Origin: Deinandra increscens subsp. villosa
Lineage: Eukaryota; Streptophyta; Magnoliopsida; Asterales; Asteraceae
Direction of reading: 5' to 3'
Assembly: GCA_039602395.1 (NCBI GenBank)
Contig: JBCNJP010000006.1
Span: 47,392,325-47,456,324 of the forward strand
DNA: 64,000 nt
Shown here: positions 24,151-33,868 of the stretch, piece by piece
Numbering within the stretch: the stretch's first letter is position 1
Layout of the letters: every line of letters begins with the position of its first letter
The notes under the pieces: generated by a model
Seen by the model: only the letters and a program-made list of their open reading frames with translations
The model's database searches: none
Told to the model about the DNA's origin: nothing
Position numbers and translations under genes: made by a program

Positions 24151-25031
24151 TCAGAGACCTTAAGTTGTCTTGTCTGATTTAGGATGGCTAGGTTTACGTA
24201 TCGTCATTCTCTGTACTATGTGGATTGCCGAGCTCATGTGAGTCTCACGACCCCTCTTTTAATTTGTTTTAAATGCTTTTGGGGAAGAATTCATATAACC
24301 TCTTATCACGCCTGAAAAATAGATAATCTGTTACATTTATTTATTACATGAGCTTTTTGTCCATCCTATCTTATCATGTTGATTCATGTTTTGATGAAAT
24401 CCCACTATTTATTGAATCCGTTTAATTAATCAAGAAACAATGACTCGTGATACTATTGGGTTAACGCCCCTGCCCCCGATTGATAGCTCCAATCCTGAGT
24501 GCCATTCTATAGTCAAGAGGGTACATACAGTTTCTGAATTCAAGGTTCATGGTAATAATAATACAGTATCTTAACAAATGTCAATGGGTGATAATCTGAT
24601 GTCAAACATTGTTGTCAATCACAGTTTTGCAAACTGCTTATTTTGTATGCTACTTAAACCCGTGAACTCACCAACTTTATGTTGACCTTTTAGTATGTGA
24701 ATTCTCAGGTACTTGACTAGTCGCTTGCTTGCATGGAACTTTTGTGCATATCTTTAGGGCCTGAATATCGTTCTAAAGTCATGGTAAAACTAGCCATTTT
24801 AGAGATTTCATTGCATAAAACCCGACGACGTCATGTTTTTAAATCTTATGAACTTGTTTTGTACACAACTTTATAATTTATTTCTTATCACTTTCCGCTG
24901 CAATTTGATATGAACTCCTTACAAAATATAAGACGGCTCTAGTTGTTTAACCATCCAGAAGTCGTTTTGTGTAATTTTACTGTGATTCCATCTCGTTCGC
25001 ACCCAAAAAACATATATTACGGGGTGTGACA
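24151..25031 (+). mobile_element. LTR fragment of the D family, 3' part
   Basis: Ends GGGGTGTGACA at 25031. It parallels the end of LTR D (32480-33238): a TGATAGCTCCAATCCTG block, CCCGTGAACTCACCAAC at 24659-24675, GTTGACC, and the acceptor-like ATTCTCAG with junction after 24708, 323 bases from the end. No primer site follows. Its 5' border with LINE sequence near 24150 is fuzzy. 25032-25148 is unassigned spacer. Confidence 0.7.
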
Positions 25032-25148
25032 TTGAGTTTTTCCAGTGGGCATGTAAATGGTTCTAGATTTATTTTGGATAAATAAGAGGGTTGGTAAAAA
25101 GGATTTGAGTCTAAACCATTAGGATCAACCAAAATACCAAAAGAGTAG

Positions 25149-25903
25149 TGTCACACCCCCTAATTTCCACTAACAGAGTTTTACCGTTTGGGATGTGTAC
25201 CAGATCAGGACCCGAGTCATTAGTTACATCAAACATAAGTTAAGGGGTTCAAATGTAATTTTGTTTCCAAATGGAAACACCAAAACCAGATTTTATAGTT
25301 CAGCGGAAGCTCATACAAGTAATGTTGCGCACAACAAAGCGTCCCTTATGTAAATAACAAGTTCGGGGTCTTATAAAAGCTTAAACGCATTTCCCAAATT
25401 AAAAGAAATGTTTTTGCCAAATCATACATGTCCAATGCGCGATACTCCTAGCGACCTGTAGAGCATGCATAAGAAGCAAAGGTGAACTAATGTAGTGAGT
25501 TCACGCAAGTAATGTATATATAAGTGTATAGTATTCCTACGAATATGACAGTTTTTATCCCTAATTAGTAATGTCACACGAACACGACAGCTATTGTTCG
25601 TAAATAGTAATGTAAGAATTAAAGCATAATCCATATCATAGGTAGCTAGCTTATTTTCATGTCACTAAATGGTACGTAACCGAAGCTGACTAATGCACAT
25701 AGGTACAACCTACGCGTTTGCCTTCCCCGTGCCCACCAGAGCAACGATATGTTTAGGCTGACATTGTTCTTAGCCCGACTGCCAGTCGCGTGATGCTTCA
25801 CGTGTTAGGTTACGACAATGGTATACGGGTGCCCGATGATGACAAAAAAAACTATTGCATTTTAATTAATCATATTACCGACCGAGCTTTTAGCAAATTA
25901 GAG
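25149..25903 (-). mobile_element. LTR fragment, B-like family, 3' part
   Basis: Its minus-strand 3' end is TGTGACA at 25149, so it faces the previous LTR tail to tail across 117 bp. It has an acceptor-like CTCTACAG with junction at 25456, the GTAGTGAGTTCAC motif at 25492-25504, and blocks shared with B (TAGGTAGCTAGC, CCGAAGCTGACTAAT, GCCTTCCCCGTG). It is cut by the LINE tail at 25904. Confidence 0.7.
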
Positions 25904-26465
25904 TTTTTTTTAATGGGTAAAGGGCTACCCCGGTGATTTTGTATATATACCGCAGCAAAAAACAAGTAACAAGGAGAGTCCTTGTTTGTTCATACTTGGG
26001 ACATGTCCCAGAGTATGCAAACCAAAAAAAACACCAAACAAGAGAAAAACAAAAATACAACCACCTAGCAAACACTAGGAAAATAAACAAAACACACAGC
26101 AAACTACGTCACACCATCATAATCACTAGTGTCATCCCCAATCCTCCAATCCACGAGAATGCGCCGAACACTACTAGTCTTCTTAAGCTTGAGGCCCAAC
26201 AGTCTGTTACGAACGGCATCCCAAATAATGGAAGCAATAGAATCCGGAGGTCTAGCATGATTCTGGAAAATACAGTTGTTCCTCTCTTGCCAAATGAAGT
26301 AGGCAGGAGCATGCACCACAAGTTTAGCCACAATACTCTCCAAAGAAGAGTGTGAAACCCCAACAAAAGAATTGGTAATATCAGCCCACACCAGGTCATG
26401 GAATCTAAGGCAAGTCTTCTCCCAAACTTGGAGCCAAACCTGCATCGAATAAGAGCACCAGTTAA
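25904..26465 (-). pseudogene. 5'-truncated LINE tail with poly-A
   Basis: On the minus strand, from about 26465: a zf-RVT end (MQVWLQVWEK), a C-terminal domain (SIVAKLVVHAPAYFIWQERN, HARPPDSI) and a stop after DDTSDYDGVT near 26104. A 3' UTR follows, then CACCGGGGTAGCCC, TTTACCC and an A8 tail at 25904-25911. 5' truncation is normal for LINE insertions. No clear target duplication. Confidence 0.8.
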
Positions 26466-26689
26466 TATCTCGGATAGCGAGGAAATATTTAGTAGACCTA
26501 CTGGGCCTGACGAGCCCTGCCCGAGTTAGTCGCTCTAGCTCCTGCTTGCCCTTCAGGGGAGAGGAACGGGTATTATATTGTCCTATTGGCCTCATGACGA
26601 CAATGCATGACGTAAAGGCAAAAGTGTTGGATTGTAAGTCAGCTCTAGGGACGTGATCGCTAGGTGTCATAAACTTGTAGACTAGCTAT
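26466..26689. other. Unassigned spacer
   Basis: No recognisable gene or repeat. It may belong to the body of the LTR that ends at 27179. Confidence 0.3.
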
Positions 26690-27179
26690 CTACCGGTATA
26701 ATGAATCAATTGTATTGTAAGAACGGGTGGGTCTAAAGGGAGACTACTTGCTTTTAAACGGATTGAAATGTGAAATGTTTATTTGTAAAACCTGTGAACT
26801 CACCAACCTCATGTTGACACTTTTTAGCATGTTTCTTCACAGGTCCTTAGGAGCACGCTAAGGAGCACGTTTAGGAATCATGGTTCATTCATAACTCTGC
26901 ATGTTTGGTTAAACATTCAACTATGGGGCGTCGTGTGCGCGTTAAACCTCTAAAACTTAACTATATTTGTTTTACGCTTCCGCAAATGGTTTTTTTCTGA
27001 ACTTGTTAAATGCTTCCGCACTGAAACTGTTTTGATGAATGTTATAAACTTTAAAACTCTTAAATTTAAAACGGTTTACGTATGCATATAGTATGTTCGG
27101 TGTGTCTGATGACTCAGATCCTGGCATGTCAAGCCTCCGAGTCGGTGGTGCCCCGAGGGCGGATTTTTGGGGTGTGACA
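26690..27179 (+). mobile_element. Gypsy element C1: 5' LTR, 3' part
   Basis: Ends TTTTTGGGGTGTGACA at 27179, followed by a primer site. CCTGTGAACTCACCAAC (26791-26807), ATGTTGACAC and TTTCTTCACAG (junction after 26842) form the acceptor-like block, 337 bases before the end. The upstream limit is uncertain. Confidence 0.75.
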
Positions 27180-27182
27180 GAT

Positions 27183-27195
27183 TGGTATCAGAGCC
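27183..27195 (+). other. Primer binding site of element C1
   Basis: TGGTATCAGAGCC, a full match to the initiator-Met tRNA type, three bases after the LTR terminus. Confidence 0.9.
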
Positions 27196-28353
27196 ATCAG
27201 CCATAGAGAACTTAGGACTTGCATTAGGTCCAACTATGGCTAGAGTCGGGTAGAAACAAACTGTAGACGCACATATACGTGATTGGCCTCTCTTAATACA
27301 TATTATGAATATTATATGTATATGTATAAGATTATATGAATATACATGCTTGACATCTTTGGGAAACATTTCTCTCTCACATCTCTTTCTCTCTCACGTC
27401 AAATCCATGCGGTGCTTTGATGAGTTGACTGGTTGGTTATTCATAAAGTAGCCACCTATCGGAAGTATGCATGGAGGGTATACTATGGACATAGCATCTA
27501 CTTCATTGTCGCCGGCTGGAGCATTTTCCGCAAGCAAGGGGAAGAGACCCCGGGAGAAGTAGTGACGAGGAGTCATTCGACGTAAACAAATTCATTGAGT
27601 TATTTCGCGTTCGGAACTTTCGAGACCCTATGACTTAGGTAATAGTCTGGGAGACATGTACGTCAGATGGTCACAGTGCAGAGCATTCTTTTCTCCACGT
27701 TTAATGGTCTTATCACTCGAGAGTTGGAAACATTTGGTGTGTCGTACTGCCTCTACCTCTATATTATGAGACTCGGGTGATTGTTGCGTTAGTAGCAGCC
27801 TTAGGCACTATGCAACGAACTCTGAGTAATGCTTTAGAGGGTATTACGTGATTGCGGGAACAACAACAATATTCAGATAAGCTAATCGAGTTATCGAGAC
27901 GTAGCCTGGATCGGGCAGAACCGGTGCCTAATAACTCGGTGGATCATATGCAGACGTGCGGTAACATGGTGATTGTTCAAAAGGGCCGACATCTCGTAGC
28001 TTACATTAGAGTTACTGCGTAGGAAAACTTTTCAGAGAATCCCAAGAGGGGAAGGTCTCGAGAATCTTCTAGCAAGAGTTCAGCTAAGGAACTGGAGTGC
28101 GTGGCAAAGTCTATTATCTTCGGTTATCTTCAAATATCTGCTTATTCTGTTCTAGGTGGTGCAACTTGTCGGAAGTTGTTTCCTTATCTAGCTTGGCCAT
28201 TAAAATTTAGACATCTACTTAAATGAATGAAATTGCAAACCAGTTGCGACTTTATTTTATTTGAAGTGCTTGTTAAAATTTGTTATGTGCTATTTTCGCC
28301 ATTTGATCGATTGTCATATGCTCAAATGATAAATACCGGGATATTAATTATTT
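27196..28353 (+). other. Element C1 leader
   Basis: 1.16 kb between primer site and gag with only short open frames. I see no further motif. Confidence 0.5.
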
Positions 28354-29449
28354 ATGTGCATCACAAAGATAATGGTTGGACGTGGCAGAGGTCGCGGTAA
28401 TGCATTCCTTATGACCCCAGAGGAGCTTAACATGGTCATTGGTCAAAGTATTGCGGCAACGTTGGCAGCACACACTCAAGCGAATTCAACTCCACCTGGT
28501 ATGTGTACGTACAAAATGTTCATGGATTGCAAGCCGTATACGTTTAGTGGAATGGAGGGTGTTGTAGGATTGCTTCGCTGGATGGAGAAATCAGAATCTA
28601 TTTTTGAGATGTGTAATTGTCCGACTAAGTACCAAGTAAAGTATGTTGCTGGAACATTTGAGGGTACTGCCTTGACAAGGTGGAATACCCAAGTTCAAGT
28701 TCTTGGATTGGAAGCTGCTAATGCAATGCCATGGGCTTCATTCACAAAAATGTTAATAGAAGAGTACTGCCCACGAAGGGAGATCAGGAAGCTTGAAATG
28801 GAATTCGGAAACTTGAAAATGGAATGATCAGAGATAGAAGCTTATGTTGCTCGATCGAATGAGCTAACTTTGTTGTGCCCTACTCTAGTGGATCCGCCTT
28901 ACAGGAGGATCGAGCAAATTATTGACGGGTTAATGCCCCAAATTCAATGCCTTGTGACTTCAAGCAACCCTGCAACGATCAGAGAAGCGATTCACCTTGC
29001 ACACCAACTAACTGACCAGGCCGTGCAACAAGGAACCCTACCGCCTAGGAAGGCATTGACTGAGTAAGTCAAAACCAAATCCAAAGGACTGAAAGCAACA
29101 AAGGAAAGCAAAACAATCAAAGCTTTGGACGGTACCAGGGAAAGCATCCCAAATGTCGCAAGTGTAAGTACAATCATCGAGGAAGTTGCAATAGGGTGAC
29201 ATGCAACAAGTGTGGGAAGAGTGGACATATGTCAATGTACTGCAGGTTCAAAGGCCAGAAAGATCAGGGAAATCAAGAAGGACAAGACAGGTCAGCTAAA
29301 CAAACAGGATGCTACGAATGTGGTCAGCATGGTCATTTCAGGAGAGATTGCCCAAGACTGAATGGAAACAGGAATGACAACGGTGGCAATGTCAGGGATG
29401 GAACTCGCCCAGCTCAAGCGTACGTGATTGGAATAAGGGAACCCTAAAG
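28354..29449 (+). pseudogene. gag: Element C1 gag, broken
   Basis: Starts at ATG 28354 or the in-frame ATG 28372 (MVGRGRGRGN). The gag fold follows (KPYTFSGMEG, GTALTRWNTQV, IEEYCPRREIRKLEMEF), then a stop at 28828 (WNGMI becomes ME-stop). Text continues in frame to 29067 (IDGLMPQIQ, HLAHQLTDQAVQQGTLPP). A deletion of about 60 bases relative to C2 and a shift follow. 29196-29447 holds two CCHC knuckles (CNKCGKSGHMSMYC and CYECGQHGHFRRDC) and ends AYVIGIREP-stop. The matching end in C2 also stops at REP. Gag would build the particle and bind RNA. Confidence 0.85.
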
Positions 29450-30050
29450 CAAATTTAGACGACCGTTGTGACAACCGGCCCAAAAATCAGGTCAACTCTC
29501 TCTCTGTTGACTTTTGTTGACTTTTCATTATGAGATAATTATGTGATTTACCGTTTTAAGCTGCCTGATTTACGGTGATTAAGTAAACGATTAACTGATA
29601 TGAAAATTCGCGTTGAGAAACTGTGAATTATGAATATAACATATTATTATTAATGGAATTTTAATAATAAGAAAATTTAATATAAAATTGGACATTTTAT
29701 ATTTTATCAAACCAATTCAAAACTGTTAAGTCATTTCATGAACTTAAAACGCTTTACGAACTTAAAAGAAGTGTTATGTTGTCAAGACTTAGCCGATTTT
29801 CCAAACGTTTAGCCTATTGGGCCCGGTAAGCCCAATAAGCCCAAAAATGTCCGGATTGACCCGAAAACTTAACCAAAGGTTCATCTCAACTAGACGAGTA
29901 AAACCCCCAAACCGAGAACCCGACCCGCGGCCCGATATGCATTGGGCCGAACCGGCCCAAATTCTTTCTTTCCTTCTCCGCGGCCCACACCAACCGAACC
30001 CGACCCATTCCATTTGCGGCCCAAAGCCGAGGACCGGCCCAACCCGATCC

Positions 30051-30208
30051 CAACTGGGCTTCGGCCCAATCCTCCTCGCAAACCCGATTGGGCTTCGGCC
30101 CGATCCACCTCGCGAACCCAACTGGGCTTCGGCCCAGCCTCATCTCCAAACCGAATGGGCTTCGGCCCGTTCTCTTATGTTGAACTCGATTGGGCTTCGG
30201 CCCAATTG
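30051..30208 (+). repeat. Five tandem GGGC-TTCG-GCCC hairpins
   Basis: Period 33-35 bp. Hairpins are at 30055-30068, 30086-30105, 30122-30137, 30153-30172 and 30187-30208. Each has the core GGGCTTCGGCCC (a C-UUCG-G tetraloop in RNA). The flanking bases change but stay paired: GATT/GATC, CT/AG, GAAT/GTTC, CGATT/AATTG. Each unit also holds TGGGCY and its inverse. The array lies about 320 bp upstream of the TATA box. Confidence 0.9.
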
Positions 30209-30529
30209 AAAACAAGGTGAATTATTTATTAAAGCCCACTAGTTTTTATAAAAGTTAATCCCATTTCTTTAACCCATTAATATTTTATAAAACTTGGGTT
30301 AGTAATGTTTATAAAAATAAAAACCACCATCCTATTGGATTAAATATACTTGGACTTTATTTTAAAAAGTTATGATTTTTAATAACCCCTAACCCTTCCA
30401 TATTTTATAAAAAGCTTCTAAATTTTATAAAACTTATAAAAACTAATCACCTACACTTGGATTAGCTAGGAGAATTATGGTGTTGACAACACATAATTAT
30501 CCAAAGGGTAATACCCCCTTAATCATGAT

Positions 30530-30537
30530 TATAAAAG
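30530..30537 (+). promoter_or_regulatory. TATA box of LTR D
   Basis: TATAAAAG in GATTATAAAAGGAGACC. A pyrimidine/GC-rich presumed first exon follows from about 30560. Confidence 0.6.
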
Positions 30538-30752
30538 GAGACCACACCCCCCTTTGGTCCCCTTGCACCCAACACACCCAACCACACTTCTCCTCCCCTC
30601 TCCCTTTGTTCGGCCGAGAGCCACCACAGCCCCACCGTCCGCCGCCGCTGTCCCACCTCCGGCCACCACCGGACCGCCGCTAGGCCGCCACTACGCCGCC
30701 GCAAAGCCGCCGCCCCTCTCCTTTTCTTGACCGGTTTTAACTCACAACCATT

Positions 30753-30761
30753 GTGAGTGTT
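30753..30761 (+). other. Candidate 5' splice site in LTR D
   Basis: ACCATT|GTGAGTGTTTC after the GC-rich segment. Pairs with the acceptor ending at 32950 to give an intron of 2,198 bases. Confidence 0.45.
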
Positions 30762-31124
30762 TCTAAACCCCTTTCCTCCTATATTTCTTACATGTTACCA
30801 CCCAAGGAAAACCTACAAGTCTTGACAACCAAACCGAAATGATCAACAAATGCTTGTGTTTGGATGATCAACTAACAAAAAGTCTCTTCTTAATCCCCCT
30901 TTCTTCCAAGATCAAGCACTTACTTTGGTGTCTTTGAGGCTTAAAGTTAGCCAAGAAGTGTGGTGAAACACATTTGTGAAATCTTTGGAAAGTAACAAGT
31001 GTGCACCAAGATCTTGTTTATGAAACCTTGGTTTCATAAGTTAGTTGATTTCAAACAAACCTCCAAGCCTCTTCATATAAATTAAATCATGAATAATCAT
31101 CTATACATGTTTATATTATTTGTC

Positions 31125-31315
31125 CTAACACAAAAGTGTTAGTTGATTGTTTATATTTAATTGTCCTAACATGAAAATGTTAGTTGATTGTTTATATTTA
31201 AATGTCCTAACACCAAAGTGTTAGTAGATTGTTTATCTATATTTAAAAGTCCTAACACCAATGTGTTAGTTGATTGTTTATTTACATTTATAAAGTCCTA
31301 ACATCAATGTGTTAG
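31125..31315 (+). repeat. Five CTAACAC/GTGTTAG hairpins with 4-base loops
   Basis: Hairpins at 31125-31142, 31166-31183, 31207-31224, 31252-31269 and 31298-31315, spaced 41-46 bp. Arms are CTAACAC/GTGTTAG or, in copy 2, CTAACAT/ATGTTAG (both sides changed). Copy 5 has a T-G pair. Loops are AAAA, GAAA, CAAA, CAAT and CAAT. Linkers read TTGATTGTTTATATTTA or close variants. Confidence 0.9.
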
Positions 31316-32900
31316 TTGATTGTTATTTATATATGTTATATGTTAAAACAATATTAAAACAAGATGAAATGATTAAACAAATGTTACATATGTAACCTAT
31401 GACTAAAACAAAAAGAAATGTTACTTGTTTTAGTAAAAGTAACACATTAAATGTGTTATAAAAAGAAATCAAGACAAAAGGAATATATTAAATTCTTGCT
31501 AGATTTAGTAAGAATAATATTTATGTCAAATGATTTATTTGACATAAATACTTGGATTTATTACAGGTTTTAACCTTTCTTAAAAACTTGCTAGAAATGG
31601 ACATTTTTACAAAAGGGTCACTTTTAAAAAATAAATATTTTTATAAAAGGATTTTTATAAAAATAAATCAAAGACAAATCATTGACTTTAAATGTTTACA
31701 TGGACTTTTAATATTACTTGATGAAAACAAAGTATCCAAAAATGAACTAACGTTCGTTGGAGATTTTAAAATAAAAGTCAAGTTTTATAAAGACAACGTT
31801 ATATAAATCCAAGCGTCGCTAAGATATCATGAGAAACATATATTTCATGTAAGTGAAATATTAAACGATTTCGAAATATAAATGATTAAACGTTAAGAGC
31901 TTTGAAACGTTTTCATTAAAGATTTAAGTTTGGAAAATAAAGTACACGCTTAATAATTATTTTTGACAAATAATTATTTGCTAATGATATACGTTTTATT
32001 TATCAAAGTATTGTTAATCATAATTATTTAATATAATTATAACTTGCAAGATTAACAAACCAATTATATAATTATTTACTTAAAATAATTATACAAACTT
32101 GTGAAGCTAATAATAAACATTATTATACCTTTAAACTCAATGTTCAAAACTTGGTTGAATTGTTGAAAATGATTATTCTTAGATTATATTTATTTAACAT
32201 AAATATAAATCATCACCGAACGTATTTGTTTAATAAATACAAGTTAACAAGTTTTCAAACGTTTTCAACGGATTAAAACGTCAAGACTTGACCGGTATCA
32301 CTTGGGTGACTTATGTTGCTCATTTGATCATGACCTTATGCAAGACCTTATTTATTTAATTAGGCTTTTACTTGCTACCTGCTGCTACCACTTCACGGTT
32401 GCTCATTTCATACCTGCTGATTCAGTGAGTTTCACGGCCCCTTTTCCTTTTAACTGTTTTATACTTGGGGGAGAAATCATGAAAACTGATTAAATGCTTT
32501 TTACTTAATATTATGGTTTATTTGTTAGCCGTATGACTACTTGTTCTCTTACTGATTGCCCAACTTGGTACATTATCTTTATAAACGTTTGTACAACCGA
32601 AATCCCATCATTAATTGATTTCAATTAGTTCTGTACGAAACGATAGCTAGTGAATAGATCTATTTGGGTTGACAACCCTACCCTAACTGGTAGCTCCAGT
32701 TCTGACTCCGGATTGTCTGGGGGTACACGTCAGTTATTCTGCTCTGTTTAACATCTCTGGGCAAGAGATGCCGGGTGGGTAAACCGTTAGTATTTGAAAT
32801 CAAGGTTCAGGTGAGATCATACAACCACAACAATAAACCCTGATAATATTTAAGTATACCGAAACTGTTTTACAACTGTTTAACTATCGAGTCCTAAACC

Positions 32901-32950
32901 TGTGAACCTCACCAACTTTATGTTGACCCGTTTTATATTCATGTTCTTAG
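32901..32950 (+). other. Candidate 3' splice site in LTR D
   Basis: TGTGAACCTCACCAAC, then TGTTGACCC, then TTCATGTTCTTAG with the junction after 32950, 288 bases before the LTR end. Confidence 0.55.
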
Positions 32951-33241
32951 GTAATTGACAAGACTTTCTGAAGACATGCAAATGGGGCTTACAAATGCTA
33001 TCGGACCTGTTCTTGGAGTCATAGTCCCAACTATCCAATTTAACCGTTTCATGCTTTTAATAATTATTTAAGACTTATGTTTTCAAAATGTAAGACATTA
33101 ATGTTTCCACTATCTTTCCGCTGCAATGAAATGAATTAATGTTTTATGAAGTTTTTAAATTATTAGAAGTTGTTCTATGTATCCTCGACTATGATTCCAT
33201 TCTGGCTCACACCCGATTCCATTGACCGGGGTGTGACAGAT

Positions 33242-33254
33242 TGGTATCAGAGCC
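33242..33254 (+). other. Primer binding site of element D
   Basis: TGGTATCAGAGCC, three bases after the LTR end. Confidence 0.9.
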
Positions 33255-33437
33255 GTGGTTATAGCGAACCAGGATAAACAAACAAACAAAACAAAACGAA
33301 AACCAAGCCTGGACTATAACCCACTCCGAAGCTACCATTTGCATGCAAGACCTCATATGTTTACTTATGTTTACTTATGTGTTACCACACTACCATGATG
33401 TTACTGACACAGCTCTTTTTGGAATATTTTCGCAGAG

Positions 33438-33868
33438 ATGGCTTCTAAAGAAGTCATTTGCGTTGCCGATTCCGATGAGGAGCCGAGTGTTGAGTACACA
33501 CCGTCACCAGAGGACTACGTACCGTCGAGCCCCGAGACCGAGGGCGCTACTGTAGGAGTTATTCGCCCGACCCCCGTACCAGCAGGTTTCCTGAGTCCTA
33601 TCAGACGTAGGACCTCTGATGACTCCCCTGACCACCCTGCTCCCACTGCCACTGCTGGCGGTGCAGCCACTATGGATGCTTCTAGCTCCACTGACCCCTT
33701 CGCAGGCCGGGATCGGTCTGTGAAGACTTTTGTCGCCACGCCTGGTGGCGGCAGACGGGGATTCACCCCGGGACGGACACCTGGCCCATCCCGGACTCGA
33801 GAGGTTCGACGTACCCCTGATGAGCCTGCGCCCAAGCGGCGTTATGTATTTCAGCTGCCCCACTTAGC
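33438..33868 (+). pseudogene. gag: Element D gag, N-terminal part only
   Basis: From ATG 33438 the frame reads MASKEVICVADSDEEPSVEY, a Pro/Ser/Thr-rich stretch and APKRRYVFQLPHLAWM. This is an acidic, disordered N-terminus as in some plant gypsy gags; the capsid fold and knuckles are absent. At about 33867 the sequence switches to element C (TTATTATCAAATAAGCCTGG, also in C2). The 232-codon open frame to 34136 is therefore an accidental fusion of D gag with a C protease remnant. Confidence 0.7.

Larger units (their letters stand above)
29467..33238 (+). mobile_element. Gypsy element D: complete 5' LTR, 3,772 bp
   Basis: Starts TGTGACAACCGG at 29467, inserted after ACCGT of element C (the C2 copy shows the uninterrupted site), and ends CCGGGGTGTGACA at 33238 before a primer site. 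In order it contains TGGGCY-rich sequence with a UUCG hairpin array (30051-30208), a TATA box at 30530, a GC-rich presumed first exon, a GTGAGT donor at 30753, a second hairpin array (31125-31315), AT-rich inverted-repeat sequence (31430-32280), GGGTTGACAACCC at 32666-32678, and the acceptor-like block ending at 32950. Relatives are 24151-25031 and 48946-50579. Confidence 0.9.

Noticed and set aside
29789..30220. Several overlapping Pro/Arg- and Gly/Trp-rich open frames on both strands
   Set aside because: They are produced by the GGGCTTCGGCCC tandem array and GC-rich LTR text.
31125..31315. CRISPR-like array
   Set aside because: Regular spacing and palindromic repeats superficially fit, but linkers are near-identical rather than unique spacers, and the context is a plant LTR.
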